Shown: piece after piece, positions 44,371 through 54,935 of the stretch
Layout of the letters: each line of letters opens with the position of its first letter
Position numbering within the stretch: the first letter of the stretch is position 1
DNA from: Parietichytrium sp. I65-24A
Lineage: Eukaryota > Sar > Bigyra > Thraustochytrida > Thraustochytriidae
DNA length: 64,000 bases
Assembly: GCA_012862575.1 (NCBI GenBank)
Contig: BLSF01000032.1
Span: 124,001 to 188,000 of the forward strand
Direction: 5' to 3'
Notes under the pieces: model-generated
Databases searched by the model: none
What the model was told of the DNA's origin: nothing
The model's input: only the letters and a program-made list of their open reading frames with translations
Translations under genes and position numbers: made by a program

Positions 44371-45150
44371 CTCGCGTCTCCTTCGAGCGCACCAAGCTAC
44401 TTCACCTGCGGCCTGTCCAGCGCGCCGCCCACATATAGTCTCACCTGGAGTGTAGCGTTTCCCTTTCTCCTTTCCCCTTCCATGAGCATGAGGGCCTTCT
44501 CGCTATTCTCGCTTCTCTTTGCCCACTCGCTTCCCATTACGGTAACCCACATTTTTCTCCGAAGCCTTCCTTGATCAGTATTCGCTATGGTAAAATTGTA
44601 AACTTTTATAACCGTTACCGGACATAGCGACTCGAACTCGGACTCGGCGACTCGGAATTAATGTGTACATAAAACGTTGTGAGGTGTGGATCGTGGATTG
44701 CGCATTGTGTAACTTACTACATGCACGAGGTCCTCGAGAATTTCGACATGCGTGGACCTGGCGCCTGAATTGGTCCATTGGCAGATATGCAGGTGTGATG
44801 GAACGAGACTCGAGTACTCGGTTACATGAATCATGCGAGGGCATGAGAGATTTGCAGATTCGTGAGAATTGAGCGTTTCGACGGAGGCAGGCAGGTCGAA
44901 GGTCAGAAGGACAGGGATGCCAAGATATTCTCCAAGTCCAGCAAAGGCTTTGTGGGACGATGGAGGGAGAAAAGGGGCCATGCGCCAGTCAGTGCGCTTT
45001 GTTTCAGCTTTCGCGCACAAGCTTTATGAGTTATGCTGCTGGGCGGGCTGAGATGGAGAGAGAAAGACTGTCTTCGCGCTCGAGGGATGCAAAACACTTC
45101 GAGACATTTGATATGTAGAGCTTTTGTTGGGGGAATCCGAAGAAATTGTC
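44371..45150. other. Spacer between anoctamin and FBXO3-like gene
   Basis: 780 bp, no gene seen. It should hold the anoctamin promoter and the FBXO3-like 3' end. Confidence 0.55.
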
Positions 45151-46578
45151 TCAAAAAAAATATTCATAGGAACTATACGGCATAAGCGGAATCTCGGGAA
45201 CAGCGATGCGAAAAGGCGGTCCATCGGGATTAGAAAGAGAACCAGGAACAAACTCTAGCTCGCCAGAGATGGTGCCCGAATATTGCGTGCATCCATCGCC
45301 ACAGCAGCTTTGGTAAACAAAATCCCCTTTCTCCACAGCCCATGGCATGTTTACAGCGTTGAAGGGAACGTGGCCGGGCCCGTCCAAGTCCAACAGAAGA
45401 GGGAAAAAGCCTATGACTCCCTCGCCACTAACCCTCTCGACGGGATTATCTCCGATATTAATTACCCAGTGTCGACGCATGAGCTGGCAGGTCTGAAAGC
45501 CTCTAGTGGAAGCGGATTCGTAGCCTTCTTCTTCCGGGGCAACAAATCCAATTCGTATTGAGTACGCCCACATGTTTCGAACGGAAGTATGCACAACTAG
45601 GCTAGATGCAGAAACTCGAACTCCGCGGGTAGTTCGACTAACAAAGGCAGGGGGAGCGCGCGGGAACAAGCCGATGGCAGGCAGCCTGGAGAACGAAGGC
45701 TGCATGCTTTGATAATACTTTGTTGAGACTCGTCGAGCGTACTCGGCAAACCAATCTATGAATGCAAACTGCGTATCTTCGAGTTGGCCCATGTTTACAG
45801 CTGGGCGCAGCTCAAGTCCGGCGAGCGACTCTGTCAGATAGACCATCCCTGAGGTGGGATGCACAAGGAACGCCTTGAACCAAGACGAGTCTCGAAGATC
45901 TTTTCCAACCATATAGTGCGACATGAACGGGTGGACATCGACGAACGCTACAGTCCGCCGCATATCGTACACCTCGTAAAACCCAAACAAGTCCATCTTC
46001 CGCGTATTTTTTTGGCCAGTGAAGAAGGCATAAACCGCAAAGATGGCAAGCAACGTCCGCTCGTCCGCGCCTTCGATCCGCTCGATCTCATCGAATCTCC
46101 TCAGACCGCCGCCCAGCTGCAGCTTCTTCAGCACGCTGCCCCCCTCTGGAATTGCCTTTCCCAGCGCCCCGAGCAATTCCGCCCACGCCCTTGCCGCTTT
46201 CACCAAAGTGGCACCGCAGTACTTGAACATCCGCATCGGGATGCCCAGTCTCCTGTACGCCTCCCGCAGCTGCATGTACACCACCTTCGGATCTTGCTCC
46301 TGCACCGCCTCCAGCTCATCTCGCCCTCCGTCCCTGTGCTCTGCCGCGCTCCACATCCTCAACACCGAGCCTTTGTCCTCGTCCTCGGCCAGCACTTGTC
46401 CCAAGGTGCCAACCACGCCGGCATCGTTCATGAGGCACCTTCGCCACACGCGCGGCCCCAGCGCTCGTACGCCATCCCTCCCTGCGCGGCACGAGCACGA
46501 CAGCCGCCCCACGTCGCTGCCGCACAGCCACGAACACAGCTCCAAGCACAGCTCGCTCGTGCGCAGCAAACGCTCCAT
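45151..46578 (-). CDS. FBXO3-like protein (F-box, SUKH/SMI1-KNR4-like, ApaG domain)
   Basis: 475 aa, ATG at 46578, single exon. The F-box-like segment is at about 6-50 (LCLELCSWLCGSDVGRLSCSCR). A central SUKH-type region is at about 150-315 (LRRFDEIERIEGADERTLLAIFAVYAFFTGQ, GFYEVYDMRRTVAFV, WFAEYARRV). The C-terminal ApaG/DUF525 beta-sandwich is at about 335-460 (VSASSLVVHTSVRNMWAYSIRIGF, QLMRRHWVINIGD, GEGVIGFFPLL, MWG-type GDFVYQSCCG). This order is that of FBXO3, an SCF substrate receptor. CAND1 (13243) would regulate cullin complexes that use such receptors, a plausible functional link within the window. The target is unknown. A Leu-rich repeat tract on this strand lies upstream and is not part of the protein. 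Confidence 0.9.
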   Translation of the reverse strand: MERLLRTSELCLELCSWLCGSDVGRLSCSCRAGRDGVRALGPRVWRRCLMNDAGVVGTLGQVLAEDEDKGSVLRMWSAAEHRDGGRDELEAVQEQDPKVVYMQLREAYRRLGIPMRMFKYCGATLVKAARAWAELLGALGKAIPEGGSVLKKLQLGGGLRRFDEIERIEGADERTLLAIFAVYAFFTGQKNTRKMDLFGFYEVYDMRRTVAFVDVHPFMSHYMVGKDLRDSSWFKAFLVHPTSGMVYLTESLAGLELRPAVNMGQLEDTQFAFIDWFAEYARRVSTKYYQSMQPSFSRLPAIGLFPRAPPAFVSRTTRGVRVSASSLVVHTSVRNMWAYSIRIGFVAPEEEGYESASTRGFQTCQLMRRHWVINIGDNPVERVSGEGVIGFFPLLLDLDGPGHVPFNAVNMPWAVEKGDFVYQSCCGDGCTQYSGTISGELEFVPGSLSNPDGPPFRIAVPEIPLMPYSSYEYFF

Positions 46579-47033
46579 CGCGCGGCCCTGCCCCTGCCTG
46601 CAGAGAGGGCTCTCTGCGGCCGTGGTCCTCGCTCTTGTTTCTTGCTCCTTGCTCCTTGGCCGCAGCGGAGAAGCTGGACAAGTTCAAGTTGAAGAAGCTG
46701 GACAAGTTGGACAAGTTGGAGAAGCTGGACGAGTTGGACAAGTTGGAGACGCGGACGACGCAAGTGCGAAAATGCCAAGTGAAGTAATGCAAAGAAGAAG
46801 GAAGGAGATGAAGAAAATGTGGAATTGGAACAGGGAATGGGAATAGTGAACTTGTGTTGTTTATGAAGTGAGAATGAATGTTCAAGGGAAATGTGAACAG
46901 GAGCAGGAAAGAACGTGAGGTGTGCTTGTGTTCATTTTCTCCTCGCTCTGATCGCTCTGGAGGAGAGTGGAGAATAGAAAATGGAGAACGGGTCTCCGAA
47001 GACGCAGCCAAGCGGCGAGCGTTCACAGTCAGT
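46579..47033. other. Spacer upstream of the FBXO3-like gene
   Basis: 455 bp with a 9-nt-unit repeat (46671-46755). Frames open through it on both strands are repeat-driven and I do not call a gene. Confidence 0.6.
46671..46755. repeat. AAGTTGGAC nonamer repeat
   Basis: About eight to nine imperfect units of AAG(T/C)TGGA(C/G) in register. Plus-strand translation gives Lys-Leu-Asp/Glu triplets and the minus strand gives Leu-Val-Gln. It lies within 180 bp upstream of the FBXO3-like start. Confidence 0.85.
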
Positions 47034-48554
47034 CTATTTGGAGGGGGTTGACTTGGCGTTCGAGGAGATGATGTTGGTTGGTGTCTCTTCTTTGTTTTGT
47101 GCAGGCTGTACCGCAGCGCCTGTCGATGGGACGATGGGGACGCACGCCACGGCCTGTGCAAGAATAGACACGATTCTTGAGAAATGAAATAGGAAGGCTG
47201 CCAGAACATATTGAGCAGGGCTGGAGGTGACTCTGACTGAAAGTGCAAGAGAGACTGTGGCGATGAAATCTGCAACAACAGACACCCGAACGCAACGAAT
47301 CAGACGCAAGCGCAAAGCTCTTGAACGTCGGCGCAGTTCGCTATTTGCGTCCAGGATCTTGTCTGTCATTTTCAGCTTAGAAACGAGATTGTTAGTCATG
47401 CGCCATTGGAATATGCTTATGCTTGTCTGAAAAGTGATCATGATCAAAGCCGCACTCCAAAAGAGAATTTTCAAGCTACTTCCGTAGTTTGCTGAAGCAC
47501 TGGCATACACAACATCGAGGCCGATCATCGACACCACCCCGAGAAGTAGCAAGCGCTGCCCCCTTACAAATGAGTTTCCGCGAACGCCATCGCTTGCAAC
47601 ATGGCGAAGTACAATCGCAACAAGAAAATTGAGCGCAATGCTGGTTCCGAACCAGTTGGGCTGCAAAATCATATTGACCTCGTAAGCAAACGTCTCACCC
47701 ATAAAGTGAGTACCAAAGGGTGTCAAGCATGCAAGGCTTGAAGCTACCAAAAAGTTGACCGCCAGAATGAAGTGGTGAGGGGTGTATTTCATGCCGGCAC
47801 CGGGCTTTCGATAATACTTCGCTCTCATTCTGAACGCCACTACTGAGATAATAGCAACAGTCGCATAGCCTGGCGGAATAAATCCGCGGAACACCACGAG
47901 GACGCCAATGCTTTCAAAAGCTGCTATAGCTCGGTTTGGGTCCGTAATAATAGTTGTGTTTGCACCGCCACTTTCAAGGAGTTCAGTGAATCTTGATGAT
48001 AACGGAGTGTCGTGCAAATCCCGCCAGGCGCGAGCGTCCAATAATGCGCAATCGTTGACTTCGGGGTGCTCGATCTTGAAGGTGCTGAACTTGTGGCCGT
48101 CATGTTGATTGGCATATATTCCCGGCGTAGAGCCGTCAGATTCCAAACGTAGTATGAGCGAAGACAGTTGGCACCATTGATATAACCAAACATGGTCTTT
48201 GTATCCACCAAAGAATCCCTCGCAGACGAGATTGTACTTAGCGCCGGGCACTGCAAGTGCAAATCCACTGTATTTGTTTCTCATCTCCGCTAGATCCTCA
48301 TCTGTTCTATCCGCCGAGCAGAACACTGTGTAGTCTGCCTCCTCAAGCTCTTTTACCCAGACATTTGACAGATTCACGGTCTGCAGTGTTGCAAATCGCA
48401 GTTTCGGCACTGCCTCGAATAAAAGCTCCCACTCGCCGGTGTCTGGGTCAAGGAATGATATGCTCGCGTCAGTGCCAATCACATTGCCCGCTACCAAGAC
48501 AACCAAGGTGACCAGCCACGCCGTCCTCGCCTGCACAGGCGTCATCCTCGACAT
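47034..48554 (-). CDS. Seven-helix membrane protein with a large N-terminal ectodomain
   Basis: 506 aa from ATG 48554 (MSRMTPVQ). An upstream in-frame GTG is not used. Residues 1-33 form a signal peptide. Residues about 34-205 form an ectodomain with several Cys (YNLVCEGFFGGYKDHVWLYQWCQLS) and sequons (NLS, NTT). Seven hydrophobic segments follow: about 207-232 (GVLVVFRGFIPPGYATVAIIS), 247-268 (HHFILAVNFLVASSLACL), 290-312, 325-345, 348-372, 408-425 and 434-460. The topology is that of a receptor with a ligand-binding N-terminal domain. It does not share the GYCSQY and DWIRY motifs of the other 7TM genes, so it is a different family. The tail is short and polar. I do not recognise a named class. 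Confidence 0.75.
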   Translation of the reverse strand: MSRMTPVQARTAWLVTLVVLVAGNVIGTDASISFLDPDTGEWELLFEAVPKLRFATLQTVNLSNVWVKELEEADYTVFCSADRTDEDLAEMRNKYSGFALAVPGAKYNLVCEGFFGGYKDHVWLYQWCQLSSLILRLESDGSTPGIYANQHDGHKFSTFKIEHPEVNDCALLDARAWRDLHDTPLSSRFTELLESGGANTTIITDPNRAIAAFESIGVLVVFRGFIPPGYATVAIISVVAFRMRAKYYRKPGAGMKYTPHHFILAVNFLVASSLACLTPFGTHFMGETFAYEVNMILQPNWFGTSIALNFLVAIVLRHVASDGVRGNSFVRGQRLLLLGVVSMIGLDVVYASASANYGSSLKILFWSAALIMITFQTSISIFQWRMTNNLVSKLKMTDKILDANSELRRRSRALRLRLIRCVRVSVVADFIATVSLALSVRVTSSPAQYVLAAFLFHFSRIVSILAQAVACVPIVPSTGAAVQPAQNKEETPTNIISSNAKSTPSK

Positions 48555-49088
48555 CAGGCATGGGAGACCGAGCTCGCGCACCGTTCCATGCCCTGGTCAA
48601 GCCTGAAGCTGACAGGATGTAAAGAGCGAGGTGGATTACGCTCGGAACTCACTGCTAAAATGTATGCTCACGGTTAGTGGAGCATTGCCGATTGACTGTG
48701 TGAGTGGGCCATTTAGTGGCGTTCGTGTTTTGGCTCAAAACATCTCGTGCTACGTCGACTGGTAGCAGCGTGCATACTCGAGAATACCGTTGAAGTCCTA
48801 ACATGAAGTTCCAGTGCCGGCGCTAGAGGTGCTTTGAGAACATGAACACGAAACCATTCGAAAAGCCATGAAACCATGCTTATGTGTAACTTTTGGCCTG
48901 TCTCGTGTCTCCATGGACACTTGATCGTCGTCGGTCTTTCCGTCAATCACTTTTTATCACCGCGAAAACCGAAATTACTTGCCACACTCCTAGTAGTTCG
49001 TATTCCCAATAGGTAACTACGAGCTAGAGATGCGATGAGCTGAAGTAAAAACTAGAAGTGAGGTATTTTTAGATGGTACACTTTGGAA
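48555..49088. other. Spacer between ectodomain 7TM gene and G6PD
   Basis: 534 bp, no gene seen. It holds the 7TM promoter and the G6PD 3' end. Confidence 0.55.
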
Positions 49089-50953
49089 TTACTTCTTTGA
49101 GGCCTTGTAGCCGTGCGCATAAGATGGGTTGTGCACGTAGCCAACTGAAGCGACCATGTCGTCTGCTTCCTTCGGCCCGCGAGTTCCAAACTTGTACGGA
49201 ATTGGCTTGACTTTCTTTGACTCCAGCTCCTTTAAGAGCGGGGTTACAATCTCCCAAGCAGCGATCAGCTCATCGTCACGAACAAAGGTCGCCTGCTTTC
49301 CGCGCAAAACATCGAGAATCAACCGGGTGTAGGCGTCGTAAATTTTCGCGTCTTCGTAGCGGTGCTGGTATGAGAGGTCAAGTTCGCTCTGAGTGATTGT
49401 GGTGGTCAGACCTGGAGCTTTGACGTTGGTCTTCATGTAGATTCTGCACAACGTTGTCATAAAAAACTCCCGTCAGCGCGCGATTCGTGCAAGGTTTTCT
49501 TCATTGTACAATGATGTCTTTAACTTACGCTTCGTTTGGCTGGAGGCGGATAACGAGCTCATTTCGAGGGATGTCCTGATTGTCAAACATTTTACTTGAG
49601 CCAGGGGGTGGCTTGAGCTGTAGCCGAACCTCGCAACGACGCTGGTCAAGCGCTTTGCCGGCTTTCATGATGAATGGCACGCCTTCCCAGCGCTTGTTGT
49701 GAATATGCATAACCACACAGCAATACGTGGGCACCACCGAGTCCTTCGGTACGGTTTCGTCTTCAAGGTATCCAGGCTCACCATTGGCGCCTACGTACTG
49801 GCCAAGAACGCAGCTGTGAGTGCAGCGGTTAGTATTGTGCGCTCACAGCTTTACGCGTCAATTTTGCAATTCTGAACTTACTTTTCCAGCTTCCAGGGCT
49901 CTACACAGTTGAGAACCTTGACCTTCTCATCGCGAACGTAGTTGCTGTAGTTTTCGCCGGACACCCGTACAGGCGCCTCCATCGCGACGATGCTGAGGAC
50001 CTGCATGAGATGATTCTGGAGGATGTCGCGGATAATCCCCGACTTATCGAAGTATCCACCACGTCCTTGCGTACCGATGTCTTCTTTAAAAGAGATGGTC
50101 ACACTGCTGATCGTGTCCCGATTCCAGATAGGCTCTAGAAAAGAGTTACCGAATCGCAAAGTGATGAGGTTTTGAACCATCTCCTTTCCGAGGTAATGAT
50201 CAATGCGGTAGAGGTAGTCCTCAGGAAAGAGATCCCCCAGATCTTTAGCGAGCGACTTTGCTGACGCTGTGTCATGGCCAAAAGGCTTCTCCACAATTAG
50301 ACGGTTGAACCCCTTGCTTGTCATGCCCCCGTCGTGCACAGCCCTGGCCATGTCCAAGAAAGTAGTTGGCGGTAGAGCAAAGTAGAAGACGCGATTCTCC
50401 AAAGCAGAGGCAGAGACGCCGTGAAGCTTCTTGAGCTCGTCGCTAACTTTACCAACATCCTTCGCCGAGTCATATTGCCCGCTACGATAATAGCAAAGAT
50501 CCAGGAAACGCTCGACCTGTTCCTCGCTACCGTATTTTAGCAGCCATGGCTTGAGCTTGTCGCGAAAATCAACGTCGTTCATTTTCGTGCGGGCATACCC
50601 TACCACCAGAGTCTTTGTGCCAATGGCATCGTTGATGAAGAGTTCCAGAAGAGCAGGGCTGTTCATTTTTTGATCGATTGTTTAGTATCGCGGGACATAC
50701 TTGCAAAGATTCCATCGCTTTCGACAAATACTTACTAGGTCTTCTTTTTGGCAAGGTCTCCAGAAGCTCCGCACACTATATGATTCACGAGTGAAAAGCA
50801 ATACAATGCGTCAGTACACTGAGACGTTGCTCGCCCCAAAAAAAACGCACTTCAAGGCCCAACCCGGCACTTACCCAAGATGGTGAGAGGCTCCTCAATC
50901 CATGGCTCCTCGCTCGCCTCGAAGATCGGGGTGTGCGACTTTTTGCTCGACAT
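49089..50953 (-). CDS. Glucose-6-phosphate 1-dehydrogenase
   Basis: Five exons: 50953-50875, 50775-50736, 50658-49882, 49813-49529 and 49443-49089, giving 511 aa. Introns are 99, 77, 68 and 85 nt, all GTAAGT donors, with phases agreeing at every join. Joins restore LTILVCGASGDLAKKKTYPALLELF (NADP-binding GASGDLA), then CVLGQYVG and QPNEAIYMK, matching the family. The catalytic RIDHYLGKE and FDKSGIIRDILQNHLMQ are intact, and the length fits cytosolic G6PD (515 aa in human). It makes 6-phosphogluconolactone and NADPH at the entry of the oxidative pentose phosphate pathway. There is no obvious targeting peptide. The 40-nt second exon is unusually short. Confidence 0.98.
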
Positions 50954-51962
50954 TTTCGCCACTTTGACCTTCCTTTACCCTCGTTCGGCCGTCACTCCAC
51001 ACTCCACACTCCACTCTGAAAGCGCAAGCACACCAAACGCTCGTTCCGACGGTCGCCTTCGCCTTTGGAAGCCACCGTGAACTTTCTCTTCTACTCTTCG
51101 CGCGAGCTCCGTTGCTCGTATCCAAGCACCAATCTCTGTGTCCTCGACGCGCACTGTCGTTCTCTGCTCTCTTTACGCAATTGCCTTGCTCTCTCTCTCT
51201 CTCTCTCTCGAAGTGTGTGTTTTGTTAGTCTTGTGTTGTTGCGTCCTTCTTCCTTTGCTCTCTTTGCTCTTCCAATTCATTCACGCTATCCATCCTTCTA
51301 GACATCCGTCTATGAGAGCCTATGCATTCCTTCTCTTCTCCTCTCGCTCTTACTGAGCACTTTTCCCACTTCTCTCTACTTCGCTCACAGTGCCAAAGTC
51401 TTAGCGTAATTCTGTGATATGGCTTACTAAATCTCAATGCCGGAGCGCTAGCGTGTCTTAGAAGTCCGCCTGGTGTCCTGACCGTGCCCGTCGATTGGTT
51501 GGATCCTTAGAAGTGGTCTTATACTTATGATTAGGGTTTCGGGTAGCCTCGGCAGATTTTAAAAGCGCGATTATGCATGTGCGTAGACGGCCGTCGTAGG
51601 AGTCCGAGCAGCAGTTACGGAAGGTGGGAGTAGTCCGTCATAGTTGGCTCTACGCGAGTTGTGCTATGGAAAAAGTAGAGTCACGTAGGAAGGGAGGAAA
51701 AGTAGAATGTTGTAAAACTGTGTGCGGAAGCTGTTAGCCGTGATATTAACAGCTGCTAACCCGTACCTGGGGATGAACACAGAAGGCAATCTAAGAGCGG
51801 AACGGAAGGGCTCGGAAAGAGGGGCGCGTTAGCATGCGTTAGCGCCAAATATAACTTGTATTAGTGAAAACCTCTAGTCCTGGAGAAAGCTTCTAACCTC
51901 GCAGAGATGCGTCAAGCTTCCGAAGTCTCCAAAGCTTTCGGAATGTTGAAGTTTTGATCTTG

Positions 51963-52022
51963 TTGTCGACGTTGTTGTTGTTGTTATTTGCTGCTGTTTG
52001 TTGTTGTTGTTGTTTGTATTTG
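51963..52022. repeat. TTG-rich triplet tract
   Basis: Interrupted GTT/TTG triplets, on the minus strand CAA-rich. It is not in a supported gene. Confidence 0.8.
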
Positions 52023-52971
52023 TAGAGTTTTGTTGGATCGAATTGTGTTCTTGTGAAAAAGCGCGAGCTCGGGCAGTCAGCGCCGACATACAATCCGCCC
52101 AACTTTTCAACGTGCGACGCAATAGGCAATCGACGAAGACGTGCCGGGCACTATGACGGCAATGGGAGTCGGACTCACCCTGCCTCTGCTGCTGTAGAAT
52201 TTAGCAGAGGTGCATGCATGAAGAATGAATGTGAGTCCTGGCTCGCCACGTCCGTGGATCTGTGGACATCCTACCGTGCCTGGCGAGCCAAGCATAGCCA
52301 AGACATGCAAGCCTTGAGCACAAGCCCTGAGGACGAGCTCCCTCGCTCGATTCGTTGCTTGAGCCGGTTGAGTCGCTGATCAGAGTTCAGAATTCAGGGC
52401 ATTCAGGGCTCACATTTCAGAACAGGATTTGTGTTAGGGTGTAGAGTGGGCAGAGAGAGAGCTCTGTCGGTGTTTCTGTTTTCGTTTGATCCAAGTATTG
52501 TCCAAGTTGAACCTTTTGAGTCCTGAGAAAGATTTGTCCTCCGACTTTATCAGAAAGGCATAGCCAAGGGTGGCATCGGGACCTACCTATCTGCTACTAT
52601 CATCGGTAAGATGGTGCGCACGCCATTGGACACCTCATGATTCTCAACCAACACAAGTCTTGTTTCATATTACGTCCTGCCGGGTCTTGTATCCATTCCC
52701 GATCTGTATTTTTTAAGCACCCACTATGGCAGGGGTTACAGCTGGAATCCGCTGGAATGGAGTAATCATTCACGGCGCCTCTGCAGTGCTCACACGCAAC
52801 GCATCTGCTGAGGTGATTACTGTATATTACTGTGTTACCGGTACGAGTATTCTTAGGGCATCATTGATTGTAGTCGAGACATGAAGAACGAGTCCACCCA
52901 GCTCATTTAAAAACGTACCACCAAGCCCTTGATTCTGAGACGAGCCAACACGAGCCAAAGAGAAGACGGTA

Positions 52972-52990
52972 TAGGTATAGGTATAGGTAT
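52972..52990. repeat. GGTATA hexamer run
   Basis: Three tandem GGTATA units plus a partial one. Confidence 0.8.
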
Positions 52991-53888
52991 GGAGCTTGGG
53001 GCCACAAAGTATAACTGGTGTTCTTGGGATTGTTTCGCAAGGACAGCAATTCATGGCCATCACCACTTGGCAACGTAAATGTGTCCGGTGAGTCGAAAGT
53101 CTGCCAGTGGGGCAAGAAAAAAATTCAGGTCGGTCACTGGGACGTCCGATTTTACTTTTAAGCTCTACTTCAGATATCGGTTTTCCGATGAGGTACCACG
53201 GTACTGAGGACCAACTTTGGGCAGCTTTTGTATTGTTCTCGCAGTGGCCACTTGACTACCCAATCACAACTGATCACACTGTTGATGGGTAACGATGATG
53301 GAAATTTTCGCCATCTTCCGCTCCAAACTTCCCGTGGCATAACTACTAAATGCAAGGTCTCTATTAATAAAAGATTAAAAGAAAACGTTCAATGCTCAGC
53401 ATCAGAAACCCAGCCCCACACAACAAGAAGAGTTGAAGAAACTATCGCGTTCCTCATACTCCAGACTTAGGGCTAAAAAAATTTGATGAGATCTTGAATC
53501 ACCCGACAATTCTGTAACTTTTCGTTGGATTGCTCGACTCAAGAAACGGTCCGGGGCATACCTTATCATCGCCCCATCGAATGCCTCCTCTCTACCTCGC
53601 AGAATTCAGACAGTCTTAGAAAATGTTTGTTTGGGGATCTCCGAGTCTGTTGGGACATTAAACGGATCATCAGAGCACACTCTTTGGCTTCACCCCGTCA
53701 TCTTTCTCACACGCCGCCTGACCTTTCGCCATAATGACAGCCTTACGAATCTCCTCTTGGCATGTCTTTCACGCCAAGGTAATAGGCTTCGAAAGCGCAG
53801 CGTGCAGACCCAAAATGATGAGGACGTCGGACGGAACGAGACTGTAGAGCAGGAGTGTTTGCGAACGGAATAAAGTAGCGACTTCAGA

Positions 53889-54935
53889 ATGGGGAACTTC
53901 ACGGATATTCAGTTTCTTGATGTCAGCGCGCCGCAAGCATTCGTGACTTCGGTGAACTGGACCAAGGTCGTGTACGGAACAGCAACATCATACTTTGTTG
54001 TGATGTTTGTCCTTCTTGTAATACGTGCAAAACAGCTAAAGTTTAGTCGGTCCACTGGCCTGCGCAAGAAGAAAGGAAAGAACGAAAAGCTTATCTATCT
54101 CATGTTGGCAAACGCAACCGCATCTGTGCTTACCATGGTTTGCAACACGCTGATCCTCTTTGGAAGATACGGGGATGGCGAAGGCCATATGTCTCCACAG
54201 GTTTGCAACTACATGATCAAGTCCACATGTATTTTTTATGTATTGGGGATGTGGGCAAACTACATATTTTTGCTCGAGAAATGCAAGCTCCTCCTGGACA
54301 AAAACAAGAAACTCATGTACTATCTCTTCCGCCTCACAGAATTGTCAACCTACTTTGGGCCACCGAGCCTCGGAATTTTCGGGTTTATTGTGTTTCGCGG
54401 GTTCCATCGATTTCAAGAAGGATATTGCTCCCAATACGTTGAGTGGGTCGTTGTCTGGGCATTTCTCTTCATCAGCACAAGCTTGAGTGTTTGTTTCCTC
54501 ATACTTTTCATGTGGCCTTTACGGGAGCATATACACGCCATGAAATCCTCCCACGTTGACCATAGCGGCCATCAGAAAGAGCAGATGATGCGGCTCCGTA
54601 GAGTTGGTGAGAAAAATTTACGTTTGGGCGTGATACAAATTCTCTCAACATTCACTTCTCTGCTTTTGGGAAGCATTCTAGACACTGCTTTTGAACGCAC
54701 CGTTGAAAACACTTATCAAGACTGGATACGGTACTCGGCATATATGGTAGACATGGTCATCAACCTCGTCGCCCTTTCGATGTCCAGCAATAAATGGATC
54801 CCAGTTGGAATCCCCGGATCTCGCTTCCTTTTGGGCTGCTTTTCAGATCGGATCAAGGCATCTGCTTCAGGAACCAAGATCGCTCCCGGAACGGCCACTG
54901 GATCAGCGTCTTCGGCAGGGGCCAGCCAAGGTTGA
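53889..54935 (+). CDS. 7TM receptor-like protein (copy A)
   Basis: 348 aa, ATG at 53889, single exon. Two N-terminal sequons (NFT, NWT) fit an outside N-terminus. Seven hydrophobic segments: about 28-46, 70-92, 108-130, 150-170, 185-205, 245-265 and 275-298. Family marks: VCNYMIKST with the TM3 Cys, GMWANYIFLLEK, EGYCSQY in ECL2, NLRLGVIQILSTF in TM6 and DWIRYSAYMVDMVINLVAL in TM7, then KWIPVGIPG. ICL1 is basic (GLRKKKGKNEK) and ICL3 charged. The C-tail is short, Ser/Ala/Gly-rich. It is closest by eye to copy B (57425), its tandem neighbour on the same strand. Receptor function and coupling are inferred. Confidence 0.87.
   Translation: MGNFTDIQFLDVSAPQAFVTSVNWTKVVYGTATSYFVVMFVLLVIRAKQLKFSRSTGLRKKKGKNEKLIYLMLANATASVLTMVCNTLILFGRYGDGEGHMSPQVCNYMIKSTCIFYVLGMWANYIFLLEKCKLLLDKNKKLMYYLFRLTELSTYFGPPSLGIFGFIVFRGFHRFQEGYCSQYVEWVVVWAFLFISTSLSVCFLILFMWPLREHIHAMKSSHVDHSGHQKEQMMRLRRVGEKNLRLGVIQILSTFTSLLLGSILDTAFERTVENTYQDWIRYSAYMVDMVINLVALSMSSNKWIPVGIPGSRFLLGCFSDRIKASASGTKIAPGTATGSASSAGASQG

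Larger units (their letters stand above)
50954..53888. other. Divergent gene-poor spacer between G6PD and 7TM copy A
   Basis: 2.9 kb with no gene I can support. It holds a CT run (about 51188-51212), a TTG-rich run (about 51963-52022) and a GGTATA hexamer run (about 52972-52990). Short frames here show no recognisable protein. Confidence 0.55.

Noticed and set aside
46316-47278. A 320-codon minus-strand frame upstream of and overlapping FBXO3
   Set aside because: Driven by the nonamer repeat and overlapping the real F-box gene in another frame; composition is low complexity.
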